Positions 1 through 7,556 of a stretch of 64,000 nt of DNA are shown here, piece by piece. The stretch spans positions 744,001 to 808,000 of the forward strand of contig NZ_CP052766.1 of NCBI RefSeq assembly GCF_002499975.2, given 5' to 3'. The position numbers and the translations under genes are program-made. How positions within the stretch are numbered: position 1 is the first letter of the stretch; every line of letters begins with the position of its first letter. Below the pieces are notes generated by a model. That model was given only the letters and a program-made list of their open reading frames with translations, did not search any database and was not told the DNA's origin. The stretch is from Alteromonas pelagimontana. GTDB taxonomy: Bacteria > Pseudomonadota > Gammaproteobacteria > Enterobacterales > Alteromonadaceae.

Positions 1-1
1 A

Positions 2-493
2 CGGGTTTGTCAGAACCCCACCGCCGAAGATCGCTACTACCTACCGGATGTGGCAGGTAAAGACTGGTTGGAGACGGTACACTTTGCAATGCGTAATTTC
101 AAAGATGAAAGTTTTATCAGTCAGTTTTTGTCCCCTAAGCTGATAAGAGACTTTAAATTATTTGCAGTTGAAGATGATGCAGATAAACCATTTGTCAGCG
201 TGAATGCGATTCATGACGAGCAAGGTTACTTAAAAATTCGTGAGAAACTCTCGGCGCAATATAATTTAAGTAATTTAGAACCGAATATCCAGGTATACAA
301 TGTGGATGTGTGCGGAAATCGTTCGCTTACCCTGCGATATATTCCCCAGCAGGGAATTCCGCTGGCGGAATCATCTGACGAGGTGATGCGACACCTGCAT
401 CAGCTATGGAAGTTTGATGTGACGCTAGAGCAACAAATCGATGATGATGTGCGAGTGATTAGCCAGTGCCGCCGCCCAGCGCCAGCAGCTTAG
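2..493 (+). CDS. ycgB: SpoVR/YcgB family protein, C-terminal part (cut by left edge)
   Basis: The reading frame is open from the first bases of the window and ends in TAG, so about 163 C-terminal residues remain of a family that is usually near 500 aa. The stretch matches E. coli YcgB from memory: a DRYYLPDVAGKDW-like segment, then FKDESFISQFLSPKLIRD, then LSAQYNLSNLEPNIQVYNVD and SLTLRY. The molecular role of SpoVR proteins in non-sporulating bacteria is not settled; in enterobacteria the gene belongs to the general stress response. The gene normally sits with yeaH and prkA-type genes, which would lie off the left edge. It converges on the gene at 561-1541. The family call is firm, the function is not. 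Confidence 0.9.
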   Translation, partial: RVCQNPTAEDRYYLPDVAGKDWLETVHFAMRNFKDESFISQFLSPKLIRDFKLFAVEDDADKPFVSVNAIHDEQGYLKIREKLSAQYNLSNLEPNIQVYNVDVCGNRSLTLRYIPQQGIPLAESSDEVMRHLHQLWKFDVTLEQQIDDDVRVISQCRRPAPAA

Positions 494-560
494 CGAAGGT
501 CCGTTGACGGATTATGACCCCTCTAAAAGAACACCATTTATGGCGGCTACCGTTTCATGG

Positions 561-1541
561 TCATTCTGCACACACCACGGCCAGATAGTCACCATTGTCT
601 GCTGACATAGCCGTTCTTGTGGCCCCTTTCGGGCAGTACTCGGCAATATTGAGCCACGGTTGCCATTCGGAGGCAACAGCATTAGGACCCGTTTCAGCTT
701 TAGACGGGAGATTTCCTTGTTGTGCTTCCACAGCGTCACCTAATTGCGGCCGCCTGTCCTGAACGGGTTCGGTAAAATCCCATACAAGTAACTGACTTCC
801 CACCGCAGTCAACGCCTGCCCCTTATGTGTCCAGGCGACGTAATAGGCGTCGCGAGGCAGCGTAACGAGTACAGTGGTTGAATCCAGTTTCGGATCATAA
901 GCCATGAGCGTCCATGGTTGCGTATCCGGAGCCGGATTCTTGGTATAACTAAATAGCGCAGTTCCGGGGATAGCCCATAGGCTGGGACCAATATCTTCGT
1001 CCACAACCTGGCTCTTGCTATCGTTACGCAACCGCATCAGAATATTCGGCTCACCTAAAATAAATGCCAGCGCGTCATTGTTGTCTATCCAAACGTGATA
1101 CCCCACGGGCTCCACAGCAAAAATTTTACCAACACTTTCTCCCTCTTCGCTGTACTGCCATAACCATTGCTTGTTATCTTCTGCAACTCGAATAACAGAA
1201 AAACCCGCTTGTTGCGCAGGCATGGGCGTGGGGGAATATTCTGATTCGGCAGTGTGGGTTACTGGTAGATGATAGCGATGGACCGGATCGTACAATAAAA
1301 TATCGGTTTGCTCACTCGCTCCCACTGGAAATGACTGGGTATAATATAACCTGATGTCACCGGGGAGAAAATGCGGTTGATTGGTATAGGAATCAGTATC
1401 AGTAAGTTTTTGCGCCTGTTTGACTGCAACGTTTTCGTCGTTATAAGTCAACGAAAACAGCCATAAGTTACTGTTGCTAACTTGCCCATAGGCGTAGCCG
1501 CTAGAGCATAAGAGTAGAAAAAAAATACGTAGATATTTCAC
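561..1541 (-). CDS. Exported protein of unknown function, beta-propeller-like
   Basis: A 326-residue protein with an N-terminal signal peptide (Lys-Tyr-Leu-Arg, a hydrophobic core, then cleavage near AYG-Q around residue 19). The body has regularly spaced WLFSL, LWQYSE, HVWIDNND, LWAIPG, LMAYDP and YVAWTHKG segments, typical of WD40 or TolB-like propeller blades. It probably works in the periplasm. I do not recognise the family. It ends 68 bases from the convergent SpoVR gene, and its start is 22 bases from the stop of the upstream same-strand gene at 1564, so the two may share a transcript. No catalytic motif is visible. Confidence 0.6.
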   Translation of the reverse strand: MKYLRIFFLLLCSSGYAYGQVSNSNLWLFSLTYNDENVAVKQAQKLTDTDSYTNQPHFLPGDIRLYYTQSFPVGASEQTDILLYDPVHRYHLPVTHTAESEYSPTPMPAQQAGFSVIRVAEDNKQWLWQYSEEGESVGKIFAVEPVGYHVWIDNNDALAFILGEPNILMRLRNDSKSQVVDEDIGPSLWAIPGTALFSYTKNPAPDTQPWTLMAYDPKLDSTTVLVTLPRDAYYVAWTHKGQALTAVGSQLLVWDFTEPVQDRRPQLGDAVEAQQGNLPSKAETGPNAVASEWQPWLNIAEYCPKGATRTAMSADNGDYLAVVCAE

Positions 1542-1563
1542 AAATTGGCACCGTTATTAAACA

Positions 1564-2007
1564 CTATGCTACCTTACAGCGGGCGTCTCTCACAGGAAAT
1601 CCGCAATCTTTAAACCATTCGAACGCTTCGACTTCCTTTGCAAAATAACGCGTTTTATAGTCGGAGGAATCGCTGGGAACCATCTGTTGCAACTGATATT
1701 TTTTCAGGCAATTTTCCTGATATATCAGCGCGGATTGCCTTAGATTATTCGACAAAGCCCAGCCCCCAAACATTTGAATAACCGGCACGGAGTCATGAGT
1801 GGAAAGTTGCCAGTCATTCAAACAACATAGCAACCCCCACGGATTACCGTCAAAACTGGCTACTAATTTTTTGATTGCGCCGGTAAATTTTTCGTTCATG
1901 CCCTGGTTCCATATGCCCTTCCCGTAAGTAATAATCACTCGATTATCCCGACGTACGACGAACTGGGCGTGGGGATAGCTTCCTATGATTTCATCTGACT
2001 CTGTCAT
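1564..2007 (-). CDS. Hypothetical cytoplasmic protein, 147 aa
   Basis: A short soluble protein without signal peptide or membrane segment. It starts with an acidic MTESDE stretch and has a hydrophobic core (residues about 14-70) rich in valine, isoleucine and tryptophan, followed by a cysteine-containing C-terminus. The pattern of a short beta strand, then FTGAIKKLVASF helix, then a WGLLCCLNDW strand recalls STAS/SpoIIAA-like domains, but I cannot confirm that. It lies 22 bases upstream of the exported protein gene at 561-1541 in the same direction. Function unknown. Confidence 0.55.
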   Translation of the reverse strand: MTESDEIIGSYPHAQFVVRRDNRVIITYGKGIWNQGMNEKFTGAIKKLVASFDGNPWGLLCCLNDWQLSTHDSVPVIQMFGGWALSNNLRQSALIYQENCLKKYQLQQMVPSDSSDYKTRYFAKEVEAFEWFKDCGFPVRDARCKVA

Positions 2008-2062
2008 GCCAAGGGCCTGAGGTTTTACAGGTATATCTGTCAGTATAGCAATGAATTCAAGC

Positions 2063-3238
2063 CTACTGCGTAAACGATAAATCCATTTTCTTTCTGTTTA
2101 TCAAAAAGAGTACAAGCGCGCCCGCCAATGCAGAAATAGCAGCCACCATAAATGTTTGAATAGCATTGGTGCCCTGATGCCAAAGTTGCCCAGCTATGTA
2201 ATTACCCGATGCGCCACCAAGACCAAAGGCAATACTGATGTAAAGCGCTTGCGCTCGGCTGTGGAATTGTGCTGGAAAAAAGTGATAGATAAAATGTACT
2301 GATGTGGCGTGGGTGAGGCCAAAACTTAATGCGTGAATCAGCTGACTAACAATGACGGCAATGCCGTATTCTGCCCACCCAGCCAATATCGCCCATCGAC
2401 AGGCTGTCAGAGTCATGCAGACAAACAGTAACCACCACACGCCACAGCGGGCAATGAGACGGCGGGCAAGAAGAAAAATGCCGATCTCTGCCAACACGCC
2501 CAACGCGATTAACAAGCCTGTCTGCTGACCTGAATAATGTAGATCACGCATATACAAGGCGAAAAATCCATAATACGCGCCAAAGCTGAACTGCAGTAAA
2601 GATGCGGATAGCAAAAAAATGAGAAAGGTTTTGTGGCGCGCCAGTTGCCCAAAGTTATCAGATTGATCTGTCGCAGGCTTGGTGGCGCCGGGATGTACAA
2701 TGAGCAAGCTACTAACAAATAGCGCTGTTAGAATTCCCATGCTGACATACACCGGCGTATCCGTGGAATAGCTATCCAGCGCTTTGCCAACGCCTACTGT
2801 CAGCACAATAAAACCGATACTTCCCCACAGCCTTACCTGCCCATAACTTACTGCTGTTTTGGTCACCGATTGCATGGTAATGACTTCCAGCTGCGGCAAA
2901 ACTGCAGTCCAGAACATCATCATAAGTCCAAAAGAAAGGGTAAGTCCCCAGAAGCCATCAAAAAGAAAGACGGTGGCAAAACTTACCACCGTAAGAAAGC
3001 ATCCAAGACGCAGCACCAGCAACGCCTGGCCTGTCTTATCGGCAATACTCGCCCACAGCGACGGGCCAATAATTCTTGCAAGCGTGATGATAGCAAACAA
3101 CTTGCCTATATCGGCTGAGCTAAAGCCCCTGCCATCAAGGAAAATCCCCAGATACGGCACCAGCACGCCCAACTGGCCGAAGTAGAGCCAATAAGTAAGG
3201 GCGAGTAAGACAATATTGGTGCGAGAGTTATTCTTCAT
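2063..3238 (-). CDS. MFS transporter, HcaT (3-phenylpropionate transporter)-like
   Basis: A 391-residue integral membrane protein with about twelve hydrophobic segments and a central hydrophilic loop near residues 185-205. The N-terminus (LTYWLYFGQLGVLVPYLG, then GRGFSSADIGKLFAI, then IADKTGQ between helices 2 and 3) is typical of the MFS_1-like/PPP family to which E. coli HcaT belongs. LWGSIGFI in helix 5 is another family mark. Substrate cannot be told from sequence; a small carboxylate or sugar is possible. The gene follows aroC on the same strand with 39 bases between them, so it may be read from the prmB-aroC transcript. Confidence 0.8.
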   Translation of the reverse strand: MKNNSRTNIVLLALTYWLYFGQLGVLVPYLGIFLDGRGFSSADIGKLFAIITLARIIGPSLWASIADKTGQALLVLRLGCFLTVVSFATVFLFDGFWGLTLSFGLMMMFWTAVLPQLEVITMQSVTKTAVSYGQVRLWGSIGFIVLTVGVGKALDSYSTDTPVYVSMGILTALFVSSLLIVHPGATKPATDQSDNFGQLARHKTFLIFLLSASLLQFSFGAYYGFFALYMRDLHYSGQQTGLLIALGVLAEIGIFLLARRLIARCGVWWLLFVCMTLTACRWAILAGWAEYGIAVIVSQLIHALSFGLTHATSVHFIYHFFPAQFHSRAQALYISIAFGLGGASGNYIAGQLWHQGTNAIQTFMVAAISALAGALVLFLINRKKMDLSFTQ

Positions 3239-3277
3239 GGCATACGCTTCGCCAGGATAGTAAATTCAAATTTACAA

Positions 3278-4375
3278 CTACACGCTGCCGGGGATAATTG
3301 GAGTTTTGCTTTGTACATGCCCGTTCTGTGCCCGGTGGCGAAGGCAATGATCCATTAGCACAATAGCAAGCATGGCTTCAGCAATGGGCACCGCGCGAAT
3401 GCCGACACAAGGGTCGTGTCGCCCTTTTGTCACAATATCGATGGCGTTCCCGCTGATATCAATGGTTTGCCCAGGAATGGAAATACTGGAAGTGGGCTTT
3501 AATGCCATATGCACGACAACATCCTGGCCGCTGGAAATACCGCCAAGCACGCCGCCGGCATGATTAGAAGTAAATCCCTGTGGCGTCAAGGTATCGCGAT
3601 GTTCACTGCCCTTTTGTTCAACCACGTCAAAACCATCGCCAATCTCTACTCCTTTCACGGCGTTGATTCCCATCATCGCGCTTGCAATATCAGCGTCCAG
3701 ACGATCAAAGACAGGCTCACCTAATCCTACCGGCATTCCTTTCGCTACTACCGACACTTTTGCGCCAATGGAATCACCGGATTTTTTTAAGTCTCGCATG
3801 TACGCATCCAGCGCTTCCAGCTTGCTTTCGTCAGGACAAAAAAATGGATTGGTGTTGATGACATTCGTATCTACGGTGTCTACTTTTATCGGCCCCAGCT
3901 GGGATAAGTAGCCGTGTATTTCAATGCCGTATTCCGCTTTTAAAAATTTCTTTGCGATACCACCCGCTGCAACTCTTACGGCGGTTTCGCGGGCGGACGA
4001 GCGACCGCCTCCGCGGTAGTCCCGGGCACCGTATTTTTGTTGGTAAGTGTAATCTGCGTGTCCGGGACGAAAGCGGTCAGCGATATTGGAATAGTCACCA
4101 CTGCGCTGATCATTATTTTTTATTAACAAGCCTATGCTGGTCCCGGTGGTTTTCCCTTCAAATACGCCGGACAATATCTGCACTTCATCATCTTCACGGC
4201 GGGCTGTGGTGTAACGGGAAGTGCCCGGCTTGCGCCTGTCTAAATCAGTTTGTAGATCAGATTCCGATATTTCTAACCCTGGAGGACAGCCATCAACGAT
4301 GCCGCCAATTGCGATACCGTGACTTTCTCCAAACGTAGTGACCGTAAAAAACTTTCCGAAGCTATTGCCTGCCAT
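3278..4375 (-). CDS. aroC: Chorismate synthase
   Basis: A 365-residue enzyme that removes phosphate from 5-enolpyruvylshikimate 3-phosphate to make chorismate, the last shared step of aromatic amino acid synthesis; it needs reduced FMN. The family marks are present: [18 protein letters not shown] at the N-terminus, [14 protein letters not shown] near residue 105, and [17 protein letters not shown] near residue 130. I start at the ATG at 4375, because the frame stays open upstream for 31 residues that do not match the family, and AAGGAATT lies just before this ATG. prmB ends 8 bases upstream, and the prmB-aroC pair divergent from smrB matches the enterobacterial arrangement. Confidence 0.97.
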   Translation of the reverse strand: MAGNSFGKFFTVTTFGESHGIAIGGIVDGCPPGLEISESDLQTDLDRRKPGTSRYTTARREDDEVQILSGVFEGKTTGTSIGLLIKNNDQRSGDYSNIADRFRPGHADYTYQQKYGARDYRGGGRSSARETAVRVAAGGIAKKFLKAEYGIEIHGYLSQLGPIKVDTVDTNVINTNPFFCPDESKLEALDAYMRDLKKSGDSIGAKVSVVAKGMPVGLGEPVFDRLDADIASAMMGINAVKGVEIGDGFDVVEQKGSEHRDTLTPQGFTSNHAGGVLGGISSGQDVVVHMALKPTSSISIPGQTIDISGNAIDIVTKGRHDPCVGIRAVPIAEAMLAIVLMDHCLRHRAQNGHVQSKTPIIPGSV

Positions 4376-4383
4376 AGAGATTG

Positions 4384-5319
4384 TTAATTCCTTGTATTCC
4401 AATAATTTTGAAGAACGCTTTTCGACACAGCAAAGATACCGTGCCCGCCATGCTCCAGCACAACCCATTCTACAGCCAAACCAGGAAAACGGCTGGCCAT
4501 ATGCACTTCACTGTTTCCGACTTCTATAAACAACCAGCCATCATCTGTTAAATAATCAAGTGCCTGCTTAAGCATAATCGCGACCAGATCCAGACCATCG
4601 TTGCCGGCAGCAAGCGCCAGCTCCGGCTCATGATGATATTCATCGGGTAAATCTGCCATGTCTTCAGCGTCAACATAAGGTGGATTTGAAACAATCAGGT
4701 TGTAACGTTGGCCTTGCAGATTCGTAAATAAATCCGAGTGTATCGGATAGACTCTGTCGGCCAGTTGGTGTTCCTGAATGTTCAGATCTGCCACTTCCAG
4801 CGCATCCTGACTGATATCGACGGCATCAACGTGAGCTTCTTCAAACGCATAAGCCAACGCAATAGCAATACAGCCTCCGCCAGTGCACATGTCTAAAATG
4901 TGTTTTGGCGCTGTATCAAGATAGTTCGCAAACCGCGCTTTTATAAGTTCAGCAAACGGTGATCGCGGGATCAGCACCCGTTCGTCCACATAAAAAGGCA
5001 GATCACAAAACCAGGATTCGTGGGTAATATAAGGCAGCGGCAGTTTCGTCTGCACGCGCTTTAAAACCAGCTCAGCCACTTTCTCACGTTCACTGCGGGT
5101 AAGCCTGGCGCTAAATAAACCATCGCCGGTTTGTTGTGTCAGGTTTTGCGGCAAGTGCAGCGCATACATCACCAAAGTGACGGCTTCATCCCAGGGGTTA
5201 TCGGTGCCGTGACCAAAGTAGAGATTGGCATCATTAAAACGGCTGACCGACCAACGCACCATATCCAGTACGGAGTGTAGGTCATCGATGGCTTCTTCAA
5301 GGTAAATCTTATCCGTCAT
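4384..5319 (-). CDS. prmB: 50S ribosomal protein L3 N5-glutamine methyltransferase
   Basis: A 311-residue SAM-dependent methyltransferase of the HemK/PrmB family, which modifies a glutamine of ribosomal protein L3. The N-terminal helical domain ([22 protein letters not shown]) is that of PrmB rather than PrmC. The SAM site [16 protein letters not shown] lies near residue 135, and the substrate motif [11 protein letters not shown] near residue 202. Followed after 8 bases by aroC; smrB is divergent with a 150-base spacer holding the promoters. Length and neighbours agree with the family. Confidence 0.95.
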   Translation of the reverse strand: MTDKIYLEEAIDDLHSVLDMVRWSVSRFNDANLYFGHGTDNPWDEAVTLVMYALHLPQNLTQQTGDGLFSARLTRSEREKVAELVLKRVQTKLPLPYITHESWFCDLPFYVDERVLIPRSPFAELIKARFANYLDTAPKHILDMCTGGGCIAIALAYAFEEAHVDAVDISQDALEVADLNIQEHQLADRVYPIHSDLFTNLQGQRYNLIVSNPPYVDAEDMADLPDEYHHEPELALAAGNDGLDLVAIMLKQALDYLTDDGWLFIEVGNSEVHMASRFPGLAVEWVVLEHGGHGIFAVSKSVLQNYWNTRN

Positions 5320-5473
5320 AGGGTCTTAGGTACATCGCTATGAGTAAAGCTGGTATCATACCCAAAGTTACCACGCTCGCCCATGGTTTATTTAGCGCTT
5401 GCGTTAGTAGATTTTGTCATTGCTTAGCGATTGCAGGTTTTATCGATGCCGTAGAGCAGTAGGAGGAAAGGTT

Positions 5474-6037
5474 TTGACAGGGCAAAAAGACCGGAAAAGC
5501 AAAATGAATGACGATCTTTCACTTTTTCGTGAGGCAGTGTCTGGTATCGCGCCCATTGCACAAGATAAAGTTACCCACGATAAAAAAATCAAGTTACGCG
5601 CCAAAGCTAATGTTCAGCAGAAAGGCAGAAGTCAGTCTCGTCAGGTTGCAGCCAGTTTTGCATTTTCTGATATATACGAAGCCAATATGCCTTCTGAAGG
5701 CCCTGTAAGATATTGTCGCGAAGATGTCTCCACTCATGTACTTAAACAGTTGCGTCGGGGCGATTATTATCCAGAGCTGATATTAGACCTGCATGGTTTA
5801 ACAAAAGAAAGTGCCAAACTTGAACTTGCAGCACTTATTCACGCAGCGCGTAAAGAATTAATAGAATGTGTGGGCATTGTTCATGGCATTGGCCAGGGCA
5901 TTTTAAAGCGCGCCCTTCCCCACTATCTTATTCAGCACCCGCACGTGAAAGCATTTCACCAGGCACCTCTAGAGTACGGCGGACAGGGCGCTTTGTTAGT
6001 CATGATAGAAACCTCTGATCCTCGTTATCGTGAGTAG
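5474..6037 (+). CDS. smrB: Ribosome rescue endonuclease SmrB
   Basis: A Smr-domain protein. In E. coli SmrB recognises collided ribosomes and cuts the mRNA between them. The C-terminal Smr domain is clear: LILDLHGLTKESAKLELAAL (the DxHG element), VGIVHGIGQGILK (the HGxG element) and a final FHQAPLEYGGQGALLVMIE. The start is open to choice: an in-frame TTG at 5474 stands 7 bases after a perfect AGGAGG (5461-5466), while the ATG at 5504 is closer to the usual family start but has only a weak ribosome site. I prefer TTG on the strength of the site. Divergent from prmB as in enterobacteria. Confidence 0.9.
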   Translation: MTGQKDRKSKMNDDLSLFREAVSGIAPIAQDKVTHDKKIKLRAKANVQQKGRSQSRQVAASFAFSDIYEANMPSEGPVRYCREDVSTHVLKQLRRGDYYPELILDLHGLTKESAKLELAALIHAARKELIECVGIVHGIGQGILKRALPHYLIQHPHVKAFHQAPLEYGGQGALLVMIETSDPRYRE

Positions 6038-6170
6038 ACTTGCTGCTTTTTTCCTCTTTCGCCATGTTGTGCATAAACAGGTAAGTGTAGTAAAGCATCA
6101 TCACGATTATCATCAGAATACCTAGTAAAGGGCCCCACACCACGGGATCGGTTAGCATTTTCAGCATCAT
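6000..6170 (-). CDS. DUF3149-like small inner-membrane protein, 56 aa
   Basis: A short gene that overlaps the 3' end of smrB on the opposite strand by 38 bases. The product starts MMLKMLTDPVVWGPLLG, has one membrane helix (about residues 12-33) and ends in a charged tail, KEEKSSKSTHDNED. Small proteins of this layout, with a DP-V-W/G start before a single helix and a YYxYxF exit, are annotated as DUF3149 in Shewanella, Vibrio and Alteromonas. An AGGAA ribosome site lies 7 bases before the first ATG; the second ATG is an equal alternative. Function unknown. Confidence 0.7.
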   Translation of the reverse strand: MMLKMLTDPVVWGPLLGILMIIVMMLYYTYLFMHNMAKEEKSSKSTHDNEDQRFLS

Positions 6171-6251
6171 AGTCGTTCCTAAATCAGTTATTAAGCATAT
6201 TGTGCCTAATCCTTTTGATACCCGATGTGATCTATATCAATATTTAGTGAT

Positions 6252-6363
6252 ACTAATCCGCAATGATGTGTGCTCCCTCCGCGCGAGAATTCTTCAACGT
6301 TTAACAAACCAATTTCGTGAAGGTTTAGTGGCGGTAAATCGCGCAATTGGCGTAGCTCGAAAC
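6252..6363. repeat. Dispersed intergenic repeat, copy 1
   Basis: The stretch from ACTAATCCGCAATG to GGCGTAGCTCGAAA is repeated, with changes, at 6639-6743 and 38794-38904. Between copies 1 and 2 the core (GCGAGA, then TTCAAC, then CCAATTTC, GTGAAGG, TAAATCG and CAATTGGCG) agrees at roughly four bases in five by eye. No open frame is shared, so it is a nucleotide-level repeat. Confidence 0.65.
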
Positions 6364-6419
6364 CTGCCCTGAGATAACACAACAACTTTTCATAGATATT
6401 TTAATAAATTTAATAAAAC

Positions 6420-6438
6420 GATATTGCTAATCATTATC
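6420..6438 (+). promoter_or_regulatory. Fur box over a sigma70-like promoter
   Basis: GATATTGCTAATCATTATC matches the 19-bp Fur consensus (GATAATGATAATCATTATC) at 17 of 19 positions. It covers the -35 element of TTGCTA (6424-6429), 17 bases, TATTCT (6447-6452). No convincing protein gene starts downstream; the expected transcript is the small RNA candidate below. Iron-dependent repression is inferred. Confidence 0.6.
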
Positions 6439-6458
6439 ATTTGCACTATTCTGAAAAT

Positions 6459-6540
6459 GCCTGTTCGACGTTGGGTATTAACGGTCTTGGCTTAACGTCG
6501 ATTGTGGGCAGATGTGTGGTGCATCTGCCCACCCTTTCTT
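6459..6540 (+). ncRNA. Candidate Fur-regulated small RNA (RyhB-like role)
   Basis: From the start site expected for the promoter above to the end of a terminator-like hairpin there are about 80 bases, the size of enterobacterial RyhB. Two hairpins can be drawn: TCGACGTT pairing with AACGTCGA (6464-6501) and the 3' stem at 6504-6532. The only open frame here (68 codons from 6441) runs through the hairpins, begins upstream of the predicted start site and resembles no protein I know. I see no clear match to the E. coli RyhB core, so homology is not claimed; only the design of Fur box, promoter, short structured RNA and terminator is. Confidence 0.45.
6504..6540 (+). terminator. Rho-independent terminator of the small RNA candidate
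   Basis: GTGGGCAGATG and CATCTGCCCAC form a perfect 11-bp stem around the loop TGTGGTG, followed by CCTTTCTT. The stem is strong; the T tract is short and broken by a C. Confidence 0.6.
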
Positions 6541-6638
6541 CGTCTGGCAGACTCACCCCCCGATTTTCCAAACCAACAAACGCTCACACAGGCGGACACG
6601 CCAATGCGTGCGTCGGTGACACAAGCACGGTGAATAAT

Positions 6639-6823
6639 ACTCATTAATGTGTGCTTACGCAGTGCGAGACTTTTTCAACTTTTGACAAGCCAATTTCATG
6701 AAGGTGTAGTGCGGCTAAATCGAAAGCAATTGGCGCAACTTAAAAAGCTGAAAGAGCCACGCCATGCTGGCCGCGCTTTCCCGGCCGCGCCTTGCTGGCC
6801 GCGCCCACAGGGAGATGGAGGAA
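6639..6823. repeat. Dispersed intergenic repeat, copy 2, with GC-rich tail
   Basis: The first 105 bases match copy 1 (TTCAAC, CCAATTTC, TGAAGG, GCAATTGGCGCAAC). A tail follows of repeated GGCCGCGC units and CCCACAGGGAGATGGAGG. Copy 3 at 38794 has the same order: core, GC-rich units, then CCCATAGAGAGATAGAG. The shared order of two modules argues against chance. Confidence 0.65.
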
Positions 6824-6835
6824 TAGAAAATAAAT

Positions 6836-7474
6836 TCAGGAAAACAGCTTCATGAACCAGTTTTTCTGCAGGTCTTCTTCACAGGTTTTAAGCTGAGTCG
6901 CATAACGAAGGGAACGGGATTTTACTATCCGCGCCACTTTCTTCAGCCAAGCCTTCTGATTATAGGTTTTACGACGATATCCGCCCCACCCTTCGTGATA
7001 ATTAAGATACTGGGCGTAAGCATCCCATTTTGACACACCGTTTATGGAATGGGTTTTATAAATAAACCAGCCCATAAAATCCATGGCATCTTCAAAGTCA
7101 TCTCGATCGGCCCAACTATTACCGGTTTCTCGTACATAGTCCGCCCATGTGGGGGTTTTCGCCTGAGAATAACCATAGGCTGAACTGACTCGCCCCCAGG
7201 GAATAAGCCCAAAAAAGACATAATCTCTGGGAGGTAAGGCATCATGCCTGAACGAACTTTCCTGATACATCATCGCCATGGGTACGTGTATAGGTACGCC
7301 CCATCTATCCCTGGCATCTGCCGCCGCATCATACCAACTGTCTTTTTCGTAAAAAATTTTACAGATGTTGCTGCTATCTGTAGGTGGCATTGTCGCGCAT
7401 CCTACAAGCAGTACAGGTAGCAATACCAAACATCCAGAAAAAAAAATGCAGACTTGTTTGAACTTTTTTAACAT
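6836..7474 (-). CDS. Lytic transglycosylase-like lipoprotein
   Basis: A 212-residue protein with a lipoprotein signal (lipobox LVGC, Cys26). The mature part has MAMMYQESSF, in which Glu72 followed by SSF fits the catalytic ES motif of SLT-type murein transglycosylases, then SSAYGYSQAKTPTW, the GxxQ-type substrate segment, and YLNYHEGWGGY, the third usual motif. It is likely an outer-membrane lipoprotein acting on peptidoglycan. It lies 63 bases downstream of gshA on the same strand, separated by a palindrome. I cannot assign it to a named Mlt family, and it is at the short end for the class. Confidence 0.75.
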   Translation of the reverse strand: MLKKFKQVCIFFSGCLVLLPVLLVGCATMPPTDSSNICKIFYEKDSWYDAAADARDRWGVPIHVPMAMMYQESSFRHDALPPRDYVFFGLIPWGRVSSAYGYSQAKTPTWADYVRETGNSWADRDDFEDAMDFMGWFIYKTHSINGVSKWDAYAQYLNYHEGWGGYRRKTYNQKAWLKKVARIVKSRSLRYATQLKTCEEDLQKNWFMKLFS

Positions 7475-7529
7475 CGGGTGTCCAAATAAGTGTTCTAGTA
7501 AAATGTGTGTTTCCCTGGAACCTTTTTGA

Positions 7530-7556
7530 TGCCTGACCTAGTCAGGCATTTTTTTT
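7530..7556 (+). terminator. Terminator-like palindrome holding the gshA stop codon in its loop
   Basis: TGCCTGAC and GTCAGGCA pair perfectly around CTA, with eight T on the plus strand. The plus-strand layout is that of an intrinsic terminator, but the neighbours on both sides are read from the minus strand. On the minus strand the loop is TAG, the gshA stop codon, and no T tract follows, so it may act as an mRNA 3' stem or stop antisense transcription. Confidence 0.5.

Noticed and set aside
2859..3185. 108-codon plus-strand frame inside the MFS transporter gene
   Set aside because: It lies fully antisense to a clear membrane protein gene, and its basic, low-complexity product looks like a shadow.
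6441..6647. 68-codon frame after the Fur box
   Set aside because: It has no ribosome site, runs through two hairpins and begins upstream of the predicted transcript start; the small RNA reading explains the region better.
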